The position numbers and the translations under genes were made by a program. The notes beneath the pieces are model-generated. The model did not search any database. It was given only the letters and a program-made list of their open reading frames with translations, and was not told the origin of the DNA. This document shows positions 36,191 to 48,133 of a stretch of 64,000 nt of DNA, piece after piece; the stretch's first letter is position 1; each line of letters begins with the position of its first letter. Source of the DNA: Cokeromyces recurvatus (lineage: Eukaryota > Mucoromycota > Mucoromycetes > Mucorales > Mucoraceae); contig NW_026251402.1 of the NCBI RefSeq assembly GCF_025118155.1, positions 496,001 through 560,000 of the forward strand, written 5' to 3'.

Positions 36191-36976
36191 ATGCCTATCA
36201 GGGCTGCAAAAACGATAGTTAAAAAACTATCAAATTATTATTATAATTATGGAAAACTAGTTTCTTCTCGAACTTATTTATTACTACTCTTTTCTCTTTC
36301 TTTTATATCCTATTTTTCATTACCAATCATATCCAAATATTTTCACCATGTTGTGTCTTCGAATAGTAATATACCTTTATCTCATATATCTACTTCTTTG
36401 GATTCCCAATGTTGGCATGCTTCAGCTCATGTTCAATTCAATAATTTTACCCTTAATCAACAACCGCCAACTACTTATTTAATAGCAGAACAAATACGTT
36501 TATCTTTACCAGATCAGTCTGTTAATTTTGAATTAATAGAACAGGCAAAAAAAATTTATGAAATGATCACAACAACGGTTGTTAATATGGATGGTGAAGC
36601 AGCTCCTGTTTCTTTGGCTACTATCTGTTATCAACATAGAGGTCATTGTCTAATTCTTGCTCCATCTTTTAACCAATTAAAAGATGAACCTAGTTGGAGA
36701 TCAAAAACGTATATTCATCATTATCCAGAATATGACACGCATCCTTATTCAGTTTATTCAAATGCTACTTTTGATTCTAAGGGAATGTTCATTAAAGCAG
36801 ATGCTGTCTTGTTAACATTTATATTAAATCAAACACAACATGGCAATTCTGTATTCATTTGGAATAAAATTTTAGAACAAGTTAAATTAAAGCTTCATAT
36901 TTTGGATATTCAACAAGAAGGTGACTCCTTTATTTGGTCTGCCTCATCAAATATTTTGCCACAAATGATACAATAT

Positions 36977-37026
<50 letters not shown>

Positions 37027-40000
37027 GGGGGTGGGGTTTAATTAACAAAATTTGAACTGAAACAATTTTTTTTTCTTTTTTTTGATATATAGTTTAATTT
37101 ACTTCCTTATGATATCTCGTATAAAGTCCAAATCTCTATTCTAGTTTATATCGGAATCTTTTTCTTAGTTTCATATACATTTGGAAAATCAAATTTAGTG
37201 AAATCAGGTTATACATTTGGTTTAGCTTCTATCTTTCTATCTATTGCTTGTTTCACAACGACTTGGGGCATTTTTGACAAGTTGGGAATGTCATTTCATT
37301 CTGTACCTTGGTATCTTTTATTACTAGTTATCAACATTGGTTCATTGGAGAATATATTCTTATTAACGAATGCTGTTATTGATGCTGGTTGTGACATGAT
37401 TGTAAAGGAAAAAATCAATAGAGGTATTTTATCCTTATCATATATGTATATTTACATATATATAATCAGACTGCTTATAAATATATATATAAATACATAT
37501 TTGTATATTTTTAGGGTTACAAAATGTCGGTGTCCCCATGACTGCAACACTTACAGCAGAACTTTTAATTCTTCATATTGGATCACAAATGGATACTGAA
37601 TTGATAAAAGAATTTTGTGTATTTGCAAAAATGGCATTATTAGTAGATTTTATATTAGAAATGACGTTTACTATAGCTATACTTTCAATTGACATTAAAC
37701 GAGTCGAGGTATGTGTATATATGCATATCTTTCTTTCTTTCCTTTTTCTTTTAACTAATCCATTTTATTTTTTTAGTTGGCTGATTTAGATGATCGTCAA
37801 ATGTCTAAAAGACTTCATGAACTCTCTGGCTTTGATTTCGAAAAAGAAAGACAGAATCCTGATTTTTGTCCTATTCAAGATACAAAAAATAAAGAAGATT
37901 CAAAATCTTGTGCAGAATGTAAAGATTTTAAAACACATCGAGTTTATAACGCGTTCATGGTAATACATCTTTTCTTCTTCTTTTTATTTTTTTTTCTTTC
38001 TTTCCAAGACTTACTTGTCTTTTTTTTCTTTCCGTAGCTATGCTTAATCGTTCTTGCCTTGTCTTTGTTTTGTTCTAAAGAAAAACATAGTCATACATCT
38101 TTATCTTCATCAAATACAATTGAACAGCAAGCACACTTTTTTAATTATCAACCTGATTTAAGTCAATTATCAGATCAATTTTGGTCTACTGTAAATCCAC
38201 AAAAGGATATTACTTGGCTTCAAATTCAACCACCTCAATTAATTATCTATGATTCAGATATTAAACGCGCTAAGAACCATTTAAATCGTTTACAATATTT
38301 ATATCAAATGAAATCAATGTCGATTCGTTATAAAGCTGAGCATCGTTCTTCTCTTTTTCGTATGTTCATCTTTTCTATCTTACAAAAGTTCTTTACCTTT
38401 ATACTCAGCATCAATATCCCTATCTTTATTCTTTGTTTGGTCATGATCGGGATCATTACCTGGATGACTCCTAAATGGCGAAAACAATGGTTGGTACCTC
38501 TTCTTATTCGCTATTTTAATCAAATGGTCTTGACTTTAATTCGTTGGTTTCCTTTAAGATGTCTCTATTATACTTTAATTAAAGGTCAAGCTTATGAAGG
38601 CTTGAATAAGGAATATGATGCAGATGGTATACATCATCGTGGTGCAATTGCTGTTCAAAATATTTTTAATCAACAACAATATCGTTCTAATGTCAAGACG
38701 GTCCAGATACGTACTTTAAGTCATCAACATGTGGCTGATATTCAAGGTTTAGATGCAAATGCAGGTCATAGTTTAGTTTCTTGTGGTCAAGATGGTCGTA
38801 TTATCTTATGGAATGCAAGTCCTAAAAAGGCTACATGGGCTGCAAGACTTGATAAATTATTCCCTATTCGTGGTGGTGGTCTTCAAGCGACTCTAAACCC
38901 ATTTCTCTCTTCTTTCGACAAAAGGAAATTATCTGTTCATCATCATCATCAACAACAACAAAGAAAGAAATCAAATCAGGCTATTTTATTATCTAAAAAT
39001 TATCTTTCAAAGCCTCGTTGTGTTAAAATGGATCAAGGAAATAAATGGATAGCTGCAGGTTATGATAATGGTATGATTCGTGTCTGGAATGCAAATACTG
39101 GCCTTCTTTTTAGAGAAATGGATATACATCCTCATACGCCTTCAGTAGAGGTTCAACAAGAATCATCCTCTCATCTTCGTCATCGATTCAATCAAGATAT
39201 TACAAATGCAGGTACTTTCTCTAACTTGAGTTTTACAACGAAAAAAAAGGGTCGTATGGATCCTATTTTATCTATTCGATTCATGGGTGCTATTGCTGAA
39301 TATTGTCATCCTATCATTGCTGAAGCAGCTGCTCGTTGTCGAACGTCAGATACAGAGGAATCTCAAAATTTTATTATCTCTGCTCATAAAAGTGGTGTTA
39401 TTCATGAATGGAATATTTTATCGGGTGAATGCATTCAGACAGTTAAAACGGGTCATACCAAGGAGATAACGCAATTGCATGTGGTGGATTCAAAGGTACC
39501 TCATCGTAAATTGGGGGTCACTTGGGTTTTCACCGCATCCAAAGACGGTACAGTCAATTGTTGGGAACGTCGATTAGTCGTAGTCGTTCATGCTACCAAA
39601 CGAACCGCACAGCAGGATACAGAAGAAGAAGAAGAAGATCTGGATAGACAACAAACAACGCGTTGGACTTTAATGTATACTATTAAACAAAATTATCCTG
39701 TTACATCCATTGCCACTGAGGCACCTGTTGGAGGTATGGGCATCTTGGTGATCGGCTATAGTGATGGTTCTGTGAAAGCATGGAATTTTGAAACAGGTGA
39801 ACCTGTTTGTACATTATCGTATGGTAAATCAAGGTCATCTTTATCAAATGATCCCCTTGGTATCGATGCTAATCATGTAGGAGGTCCTCTTCGTCAATTC
39901 TCCAAATTATCAAATCATCGTGCAAGTGATTCCTCTGATAATGATAATGATGATGATGATGATGATCATTCATCTGATCCACCATCCTCTTTTACTTCTT

Positions 40001-41575
40001 CACATTCTCGCCGTATATCAGATCATCATGGAGCCATTTATCAAGTAGCAGTCACTCGTTATTGTGAAGTAGAGAATGGACCCGGTCTTTGTCGTGGTTG
40101 TGATACTTGTTTTGGAAATGGATTTTTAATTGCATCTAGTAGCATGGACAATAAGGTTCATGCATGGCGTTTAGAGCGTGCTGATAACAATCATGAAGGT
40201 ACTTGTACGTTATGCACAAAGGATTATCATCGTAAACAATATAAGCATCGTAAAACCTCAGTTAGTAGTAGTAGTAATACGAATAATAATAATAATGAAG
40301 ATGGTGATCCTGCTATCTTGGCTACTATGAATAACGATAACAGCAACACTAGTCATAAAAGAAGAAGAAGAAGAAAATCTAGTCAGCATGGAGAAAATGC
40401 GAGTATGATAGCAGGGAAAAGGAAACATATGAATCATACCAAGACAAATAATACAAATCCATCTGAGGATACCTTGGAATTACTTGATATTGAGCAATTA
40501 GTCGATGATACCCATATTCAACTAAAGCCCACCTTTCTTGGTAAAGTAGATCAACCAGCGGGGCATGGTGTGATCTTTTGTGACAAGATTTTAGCAGGTG
40601 TACGTCGTCGTCGTCGTCGTCATCATCAACCTCAACAACACCGTCGTCAACTTGAACAATCACATAAGGAACATGGTGAATGGGAGGCATGGTTTGCATC
40701 TTTACAATATTATGATCCATCCGTTGTAGATGAAAGTGGGCATACAACTACGATGAAAATTCCTCTTGAGACCTTTATCTTGGATGATCCTCAGCAAGAT
40801 ATCCAATTACAACCAGACTCGCCATCCTCTCAAACACAAAAGAGTTCATTTTTCGGTCTTTTCTCCTTGTCGTCTTCATCAAATGCTGGTTCAAAACATG
40901 ACGAGAAAATCATAAAAGATCAATTAAAATATAAAGGAATTCATGCGCATTCAATTGATCATGAGTATACAAGAAGAAAAGTAGATAAAGAAGAAGAAGA
41001 AGAAAAGGAAGAAGATATGGAAGAAGAAGAAGAAGATAGATTAGAAGCAAGTGAAAATTTACCATTTTCAGCAGTACGTCATATTATACCCCTGGATGGA
41101 TCAGGTTTAGCTTGTGATTTTGGTAATTTTATAAAACTAGTCTTTCTTCAGAAGCCTAGTTTAACAGAAAAGGAGAGATTAAGACAAACAAGAGATGTGA
41201 TGGAAGATCCAAAGTATAGATCAAGAGAGACGATAAATGAAGAAGAAAATAGTTCAGAGTGTCAATGTACTGAAGATACATGTTCGTTGGCTACAAAGGG
41301 AAAGAATGGATGTTGTGGTGGAGTGAATAAAGAAAAGAATGGTGGACAATGTTGTGGTAACGGCAAAAGTATTAAACAAAAGCAACAAGCCATTAGAAAT
41401 CAAAAGCTATTGTTAAAGAAAAAAACCGCTCCAACGAATAGTTGTTCAGGATCAAATGGTGGTAATCTTACTGAATGTGCTTTAAAAAACAATTGCTCTC
41501 GTGCTTCAGAATGTGCTTCATCTAATCAACAGGCACTTGCATCAAGTATATCCACTTTATCTTTTAATCATTGGC

Positions 41576-41580
<5 letters not shown>
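36191..41580 (+). CDS. SCAP: SREBP cleavage-activating protein (SCAP/Scp1-type sterol sensor)
   Basis: Five exons: 36191-36979, 37093-37423, 37515-37708, 37777-37959, 38038-41580; 1679 aa. An N-terminal membrane helix (YLLLLFSLSFISYFSLPII) is followed by a lumenal loop with N-glycosylation sites (NFT, NAT, NQT). The sterol-sensing domain spans exons 2-3 (VQISILVYIGIFFLVSYTFG, WYLLLLVINIGSLENIFLLT, VGVPMTATLTAELLILHIGS). Another membrane hairpin is near residues 610-640. At least six WD repeats follow (for example SLVSCGQDGRIILWNAS, WIAAGYDNGMIRVWNA, LVIGYSDGSVKAWNFETGE). SCAP escorts the membrane-bound transcription factor SREBP from ER to Golgi when sterol is low. The last 110 residues are unusual: 11 cysteines, including CCGG and CCGN. 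The WD region has long low-complexity inserts. Intron 1 is mostly a 40-plus A run. Confidence 0.93.
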
Positions 41581-41617
<37 letters not shown>

Positions 41618-42017
41618 ATATCATTACCGCCTTTTCCCCTCCTTTCACACGCATACTCACTCACTCACACTCGCACACTCTCTCTCTGTGTGTGTGTGTG
41701 TATTGTGTTGTGTTTACTTGAAGGGAAAATAAAATAAAACAAAATAAAACAAAATATACATATATGCATACCCACTTTTATTACTTTAGCTTTATACAAT
41801 AATAAAAGAATAGTATTTATTGCAAACTTTATTTTATTAAAGTACGCTCACTATAAATAAAAGAATCATATACACATGTATCATTATTCAATTTTAGATA
41901 GAAATAACCACACTCTACTTTCTTTACTCTATTCAGTGTAACGATAATCATGAATATCGAAACTAAGAAAAGACTTTTTTTTTTTTTTTTTATTTCTAAT
42001 ACATTAAGCTTACACGA

Positions 42018-42055
<38 letters not shown>

Positions 42056-43081
42056 AAAATCAATTTTATTATTTATATTTCTATTTTCGTTATTAGATGG
42101 AGTTCTATGATAATGACGATCTACTGCTATTACGTAAAGGATACATTTTAGAGTCATTTTTTCATAAGCCAAGAGATTTTATTATACAATAACAGCTTTA
42201 AGATGTATATATCTCGTCATTTTTTTTTAGCATCATAATAAAAAAAAACTAGAATAGTAGACTTTATTGCTCTCTCTTTTACTTTTAGATAAGCTACTAC
42301 TACTGCTACTACTATTAATAGTGTAGTACTTTTTTTTTCTTTCGTTCTATCTTTAGCAAACATCATTCTATATTTGTTTTTGTTTTTTTTCTTTTCAACT
42401 AAAACAGTAGTAATAAAATAGAATTAATAAATGTACATTGTATCCTTTAAGGAAAAAAAAAAAAAAAAAGAAGCCTCAATTGAGGCTTGTCTCTTATTTT
42501 TATTTATTATTAATACTACATAATAATAATAATAATAGCAGGAAGGGATGAAACTATTAAATGTGATTGGAGGAAAAAGGCCCAAAAGTAAGTAAACTTA
42601 TTATGCATTATACAAATATAGTCAAGTTAATTAAGTAGTTTTTGTTCATTATAATAATAATAATAAGCATCACATGTTGCTACTAATGGCTTATTATCAT
42701 TATTATAATCATACCTTATTTTTTTTTTTTTAATTTCCCCCTCAGAATAATTATGTACTAAAATAATTATGATGATCGTCAATAAAAGTAGTCGCTTTTT
42801 TTTTTTTTTTTTTTTTTTAATTCATTGCCAAGAGACAAAATAAGCCTTACATCATTTTATTAAAAGGCATAAAAAAAAAAGTCTGCATTTTATTATTTTA
42901 AACTTTACAGTGGCTAATTTCTTTTACCAATTCCTGTTTCAAGATTTTATTATTATTTTCTTTTTTTTTTTTTTTTTTTTTTTTCATGCATACATGAATC
43001 TATATAAATACGGGCTAAGAAATTTTCTTTTCTTTTTTTTTTTTTTTTTTATAAATATTTATTTATACAAATCATTAAAAA
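41581..43081. other. 1.5-kb spacer rich in simple repeats
   Basis: It begins with an A-run of about 35 right after the SCAP stop (41579-41613), then CT/GT simple repeats (41640-41710). Further A-runs lie at 42020-42052 and T-runs at 42797-42818, 42961-42984 and 43031-43050. Short open frames here consist of Phe or Lys runs and are not supported. Confidence 0.5.
42471..42488. other. Perfect 18-bp palindrome
   Basis: AAGCCTCAATTGAGGCTT reads the same on both strands. It follows an A-run of about 17 and precedes a T-rich stretch, so it could form a small hairpin. It is unusually GC-rich for this spacer. It may be a protein-binding site, or an RNA hairpin in a 3' end. Confidence 0.6.
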
Positions 43082-43498
43082 ATGTTCAAGAACACTGCTA
43101 CTTTTATTTTATTCTTCTTTGCTTTTATTATCTCCTTAACCTCTGCTCTTGTTATTAATCCTAAAATTACAGTTCCTAATTCACACACGAAATGGAGAGC
43201 AGGAAATACGTATATTGTAAAATGGAAGACTACATACCAGGATTACGGTAGCAATAAAGCAATCCCTATTCCTGATGACTATAAGGGTACAATCAAATTG
43301 GGTTATCTTGATGAAAGAAAGGATCCTTATAATGAACACCTTCTTTGGGATGATCTGGCTTCTGGTTTTAAATTAAATGCTGGTTCTCAAACTATTACTT
43401 TACCTTCTGATCTTGAGACAAAAACATCTTACATTATTGTTCTTATGGGTGACTCTGGTAATGCCTCTCCCAAGTTTACTATTCAAGCTGCTCGTTAA
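43082..43498 (+). CDS. Small secreted Kre9/KNH-domain protein
   Basis: Single exon, 138 aa. A signal peptide is clear (MFKNTATFILFFFAFIISLT, cleavage likely after SALV). The rest is one Ig-like KNH domain: KITVPNSHTKWRAGNTYIVK followed by WKT, then GTIKLGYLDERKDPYNEHLL and TSYIIVLMGDSGNASPKFTI. The domain occurs in Kre9/Knh1 and many secreted fungal wall proteins. There is no GPI signal or Ser/Thr-rich tail, so it is probably a soluble or wall-associated protein. Basidiomycete and mucoralean homologues are often abundant extracellular proteins; its exact role is unknown. Confidence 0.88.
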   Translation: MFKNTATFILFFFAFIISLTSALVINPKITVPNSHTKWRAGNTYIVKWKTTYQDYGSNKAIPIPDDYKGTIKLGYLDERKDPYNEHLLWDDLASGFKLNAGSQTITLPSDLETKTSYIIVLMGDSGNASPKFTIQAAR

Positions 43499-43680
43499 AA
43501 AAAAATTATACCAATTATAATTTGTATTATATATCCTCCCCTCCCCTCAACAATTTATCTTTATTTATATGTATTTCTATGTTACATATATCTATGTATA
43601 TAAACACACACACATATATATAATATACAATTGTGTATATTTTCTTTCTTTTCTTAAATAAACTAAAATACATGTAATTT

Positions 43681-44584
43681 TTATTTTTTCAAGCCTGCAA
43701 CATCTTCTGCATGTTTCTTTAATTGCTTTAGAGAGCCAACACCGAAAAAAATAGAACTTAATGTCCATTTCAGTGTATTCAAAGGACTATACCAACCTCG
43801 ACCAATACAGGTCAATAGTGTAAAAGTACCTTCACATAGATGCAAGACAGTCAAGCCTTTGAAGCATTTTGAAAGTAATTCTGTCCCGATTTTAGTTCGT
43901 ACCTGTAATAATTGAAGTGGAAATTGACGTTCTAAATAATCATCTGACGTGTATGTGAATAATGTTAAAAGGCCAATAAAAGTACCAATCATCAACATAG
44001 AATTTGTATCTGGTAAATAAAAACTATTGAGAGGGACATGAGGTTGAGACGGAGTATAGACATCTGTAGTTGAAGCTATTAATGCTTTAGCTATAGCCTT
44101 TAATGGAGGTGGTCCTGAAAGCGAACTAGGCTAATCATATATGTAGTTAATAATACTTTTTTTTTTGTGTGTGTGTGTGTGTGTGTATAATGTATTATTA
44201 TTTATTTATTTATTTACTAATCCTAAAGCAGTTTCTGCTTCTTTTGCCATCTCTTCTAATATAGGTCTAATCTCTTCTCTCTTTTTTAACGGTGTCTTAA
44301 ATGGTATCGTTAGTTGATATACTTTAGAATCATTAGGCAGTTCATAGTCAAGAGTGAAATTTTTAGAGTTAATACTCTTAAACTTTGCTTTGGTTGCATT
44401 ATCAATTTTCCCGAAATATCTCACGTAAGCAAGATTTGTAGCTTTATAAATATGTATATTCATATATGATGAATAAATGCACAATAAGGTTTTTTTTATA
44501 TGTATACATATGAATATAACTACCTTCATGTACACTCATGTAAGCTGAAATGGGAGCACTATGAGGAGCAATCGGATCTGCCAT
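43681..44584 (-). CDS. DUF2470-type protein fused to a small multi-pass membrane domain
   Basis: Three exons: 44584-44524, 44441-44218, 44130-43681; 244 aa. The N-terminal half resembles DUF2470 (ATNLAYVRYFGKIDNATKAK, LTIPFKTPLKKREEIRPILE), a fold related to haem-oxygenase-like/HugZ-type proteins. The C-terminal half has about three membrane helices (MLMIGTFIGLLTLFTYTSDD, LTVLHLCEGTFTLLTCIGRG, LKWTLSSIFFGVGSL) and resembles the DUF4499/TMEM254 type. The two halves are joined in frame through the intron at 44131-44217; if that intron were retained the protein would end after GLVNK. No catalytic role is known to me. A T-run of about 40 lies just upstream (44609-44650). Confidence 0.78.
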
Positions 44585-44604
44585 TTATAATGATCGTATA
44601 TTTG

Positions 44605-44654
<50 letters not shown>

Positions 44655-45328
44655 ATAATAAAAAAAAAAGAACAATAAAATTATTAAGAATGAACAATTG
44701 TTATTTTATCTCCTTTTGAATTACACAAATAACAAATTGTTTCAAAACAGGAAATTATTATTGCCTGCTATTACGACGATAACTTTTTTTTTTTTTAATG
44801 CAACAATAATAAGCTTATTTTTTTTTTTTCTGTGTTAACCTCCTCACTCCTACTTTTAATGAATCGGCTATATTTGGAGTATTTTACATTAATGCAGCAA
44901 TAATGAATCCGTATGCTGCTTATTTATCGTATCGTGGGAGGAGGAAAATGATTTAACCATTTTATTTATTATTATCAATGCTAGTTCAAAAAAGAAAGAA
45001 AGAGAGAGAGGCTTGACAAGCCATTCGAGCTTTTATATAGAGAATAGTTTTTCTTTTCTTTTTTGTTTCCATTATCAAAAGTATGGAATTTATTTTATAA
45101 CAAAAGTTAGTTGAGGATAGTTATCACATATCTAAATAAGCGCTTATAAATAACGTTTGTATACACATACAATTATGTGTTTACGGTATTATGGTAAATA
45201 TTTAAAATTCTTCAAATGATTACAATTCCTCTTTCTAGACAAAACATCAATATATTTATATTTTATTTATATTTCTTCTTTGCCGTTCTTCTTCTTTACT
45301 TGTTATTAATATTCATTACTCCTATTAA
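44585..45328. promoter_or_regulatory. Divergent upstream region
   Basis: Head-to-head spacer between the DUF2470-type gene and the small membrane-protein gene. It carries a T-run of about 40 at 44609-44650. A short open stretch from 45217 (MITIPLSRQNINIFIFYLYF) is Phe/Leu-rich and overlaps the next start; I regard it as non-coding. Confidence 0.45.
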
Positions 45329-46276
45329 ATGCCATTTGACAGTACAACTACCAATGACTCTTCTACCACATTAATTTCAAGATGGAAGGAAAGATTCTTT
45401 ACTTTTTATACTTTGTGTAAAATAATATCATTAAGTTTGAATCTTATATACATGGTATATACATACATACATATATGTATATAAAAACAAAACTAGTGAT
45501 TTATAGTGAATAAGTACACTAAAGTAATTTACACGTAATAAAGGCAAGAATCATTGAATACACATATAGAACTGGAACAATTATTATGAGTACTATTTTA
45601 TATCATATTCATATATAATATTCTCAATTAATATAATGTTTCAAGTTCCTCAGCATAAAAGTTCAGGAACATCGTTTTTATTTGTTCAACTTGTGATGGG
45701 ATGTTTTATTATGTTTTCTTTAATTGTAGATTTTTTTATTCTCACTACTGTAAGTAAAAAAAATAAAATAAAATAAAATAAAATAAAAATTCAAACATTC
45801 AGACAGATATTGTTTTAATAATATTGTATAGTCAAAATTGAATGTAGCTAACTGGTATTGGCAGCCTGGAATCCTTTTCTTTATATTAACGTGTGGAAGT
45901 TTTTTATTTACTATTATAGATATCATGATAGTCAATAATGATATACAATTGGGTTCTTGTATGCAACGATTCACAGAGAGTGATACCTCATATCTTTTAC
46001 TATTAGAAATATGTCATTTAAAGATACGTCTAAATCATCTATTTACAATGGCTGTAATAATGAGAGATTTTTTTACAAGCGTAAGAATGATGGTTGTCTT
46101 CTAATTCGATACATTAAATATTGATATATATATTATGACAATTATAGGGATTATATGTCACAGCAAGCTATTATTATATGTTTAGATTAATTCAAACATT
46201 ACAAAGAAGGGATTCATTAGATACAGCGATGCATCTTATATCGAATAACTATAATTCTCCATCAATGACTCAATAA
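45329..46276 (+). CDS. Small multi-pass membrane protein, unknown family
   Basis: The best model has four exons: 45329-45454, 45570-45749, 45832-46080, 46148-46276; 227 aa, with all three junctions in phase 0. After a Ser/Thr-rich start (MPFDSTTTNDSSTTLISRWK) there are about four hydrophobic segments: FFTFYTLCKIISLSLNLIYM, FLFVQLVMGCFIMFSLIVDF, WQPGILFFILTCGSFLFTII, and a weaker one near HLFTMAVIMRDFF. The C-terminus is polar (QTLQRRDSLDTAMHLISNNY). The layout resembles MARVEL-like four-helix proteins, but this is not a sequence match. Exons 2-4 are firmer than exon 1; a start at 45636 is the main alternative. It ends only 71 bp from the convergent PPIL4 stop. Confidence 0.6.
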
Positions 46277-46347
46277 ATCGTTTTATTTATAGTAATAAAA
46301 AAAAAAGCATGTACAAAATTAAAGGTATTTGTTTATAATCCTATGTT

Positions 46348-47911
46348 TTATCTTCGTCTTCTATCATCGTCCCTTCTTCTTTCACGTTCATCCCTATAAT
46401 GTTCATGATCTCGTCGATAATCTTTTCTATCATCTCTTCTACTTTCTCTTCTATAATCGTCATCTCTTCTACGATCCTCGTCTCTTCTACTCTCTCTTCT
46501 ATAATCATCATCTCTTCTACGATCTTCAACTCTTCTATCTCTTCGATAATAATCCTTTTTACTTTCTCTTCTGCTATTATCATCCTTTATTAAAGATCGA
46601 TCATCTGTTTTATTTCTCTTTTTCTCTCTTTCATTTGTATCAAATACCAAGTCGTAATTATCTCCATGATTTGCATCACCTTCTCTATATCTTGTTCTCT
46701 TTGTAAGATTATCGAATCCTCCCATTGACTGAATATTACCACCTGTTCTTCTACTAATCCAATCCTTATGAAGTTTTGATACAGATTGCGAGAAATCAAC
46801 ATGAATACGTCGATCATCTATAAGCACAGATTGCATTTTAAAATATGCCTTTTTTTTTTTGAACAAAAAAATAAGTAATCAAAATTCTCTTCCTTTCTCT
46901 TTCTCTCTCTCCTTTATACCTCTTCTGCATCTTCTTTATTCTCAAATTCAATAAAAGCATAACTGAGAGAATCACCAGTAATTCTATCACGAATGATTTC
47001 ACAACTATGAATAGGACCAAATCGAGAAAAAATTAATTCCAAGTCCTCATCTCTTGTTAAAGGATTCAATTTGCAAACAAATAAAACATTCTCGGGAGGT
47101 TTTACTTCAGCAAAGGGCAAGTCACCAATCATTTCTAGAGTGAGTGCATGAGCCTTTGCTTCTCTCTCTCTTGCTCGTTCCTCTAATTCCTCTGGATCAC
47201 CCATTTCCTCGATATTTTCATCATCGGCAATACGCATGGATTCTAATTGTTCTTTTGTGGGTAAAGGAGATTGGTCAGGAACCTGGAGCCCCTCTGGGTC
47301 AGGAAAAGGATCATCTAAAATAACTGTATGTTTAATACGAATATCACGATAAGGTCTTCCCTTTTCATCGCAAAATGCATTGTTTATTTTATCGAGTACT
47401 TCAAATCCTTCAGCTACTTCACCAAATAAAGTATATTTGCCGTCCAAATAATCTAAATCATCGCCTAAAGTAATAAAAAACTGACTTCCACTCACACCTC
47501 CACTTTCTAATGACCCATCCTGAGCAACCGCCATCGATACCATGCCGCGTTTTTTATGTTTTAATTTAGGATTAATTTCAGCAGGAAAATAGCGCTGAGA
47601 TGATCCATGTAAGATACCATAAATTGATTCACCTTGATCTCCCTTACCAGTAGGATCTCCTGTTTGTGCCATGAAATCTTTCTGTACATTAAAAAACGGT
47701 GCAAAGTTGTAATATTTAATTTTGCAAAGTTTTAAGAAATTAAGTGCGGTTTTTGGACATTCATCTGTGTAAAGATCAATGACTAAATCACCTAACGATG
47801 TCTCTATTAAAACTGACTATGTTGAAAAAAGAAGAAGAAGAAAAAAATGCACAGGTAATTTATATTTAGCATCATTATTATCATTTTAGGACCTAAGGGT
47901 AAATTTACCAT
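46348..47911 (-). CDS. PPIL4: Cyclophilin-RRM protein PPIL4
   Basis: Three coding exons: 47911-47909 (the ATG alone), 47816-46920, 46848-46348; 466 aa. The N-terminal cyclophilin-type peptidyl-prolyl isomerase starts [20 protein letters not shown] and includes [20 protein letters not shown] and [20 protein letters not shown]. The central RRM has RNP2-like [11 protein letters not shown] and RNP1-like [10 protein letters not shown]. The tail is Arg/Asp-rich ([20 protein letters not shown]), as in SR-like factors. PPIL4 associates with the spliceosome and transcription machinery in the nucleus. The ATG is followed at once by a GTAAAT donor, and the spliced product begins with MSVLIET as expected for the family. 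The second intron ends in ten A and then G. Confidence 0.92.
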
Positions 47912-48119
47912 ATAATCTGTTTTATGAATTTAGTATTTACAAAAAAAAAAAAAAAAAAAAAAAAAACGGAAAATTAATAGTGAATTTTCATTAACATCGG
48001 CAATTAAATGTTTTATTTTTTTTTTTATTTATTTATTTTATTTTATTTTATTTTATTTTATTTTTAAATAATATTACAATAAATGGATTTAGTTACATCT
48101 CTTGACTCATTATCAAAAC
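47912..48119. promoter_or_regulatory. 208-bp divergent promoter, PPIL4 / phosphatase-like gene
   Basis: The starts are head to head. The interval holds an A-run of about 26 (47941-47966) and an (ATTTT)n array (48021-48064). No CCAAT or other specific box was recognised. Confidence 0.5.
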
Positions 48120-48133
48120 ATGGACTTCAATGA
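48083..48133 (+). promoter_or_regulatory. Upstream ORF overlapping the phosphatase start
   Basis: An ATG at 48083 opens a 16-codon frame (MDLVTSLDSLSKHGLQ) ending with TGA at 48131-48133. It overlaps, in another frame, the main ATG at 48120. If the transcript begins upstream of 48083, scanning ribosomes would meet this start first. Confidence 0.4.

Noticed and set aside
46341..46706. Plus-strand and alternative-frame open stretches opposite the PPIL4 tail
   Set aside because: They are antisense or frame-shadow products of the Arg/Asp-rich repetitive tail.
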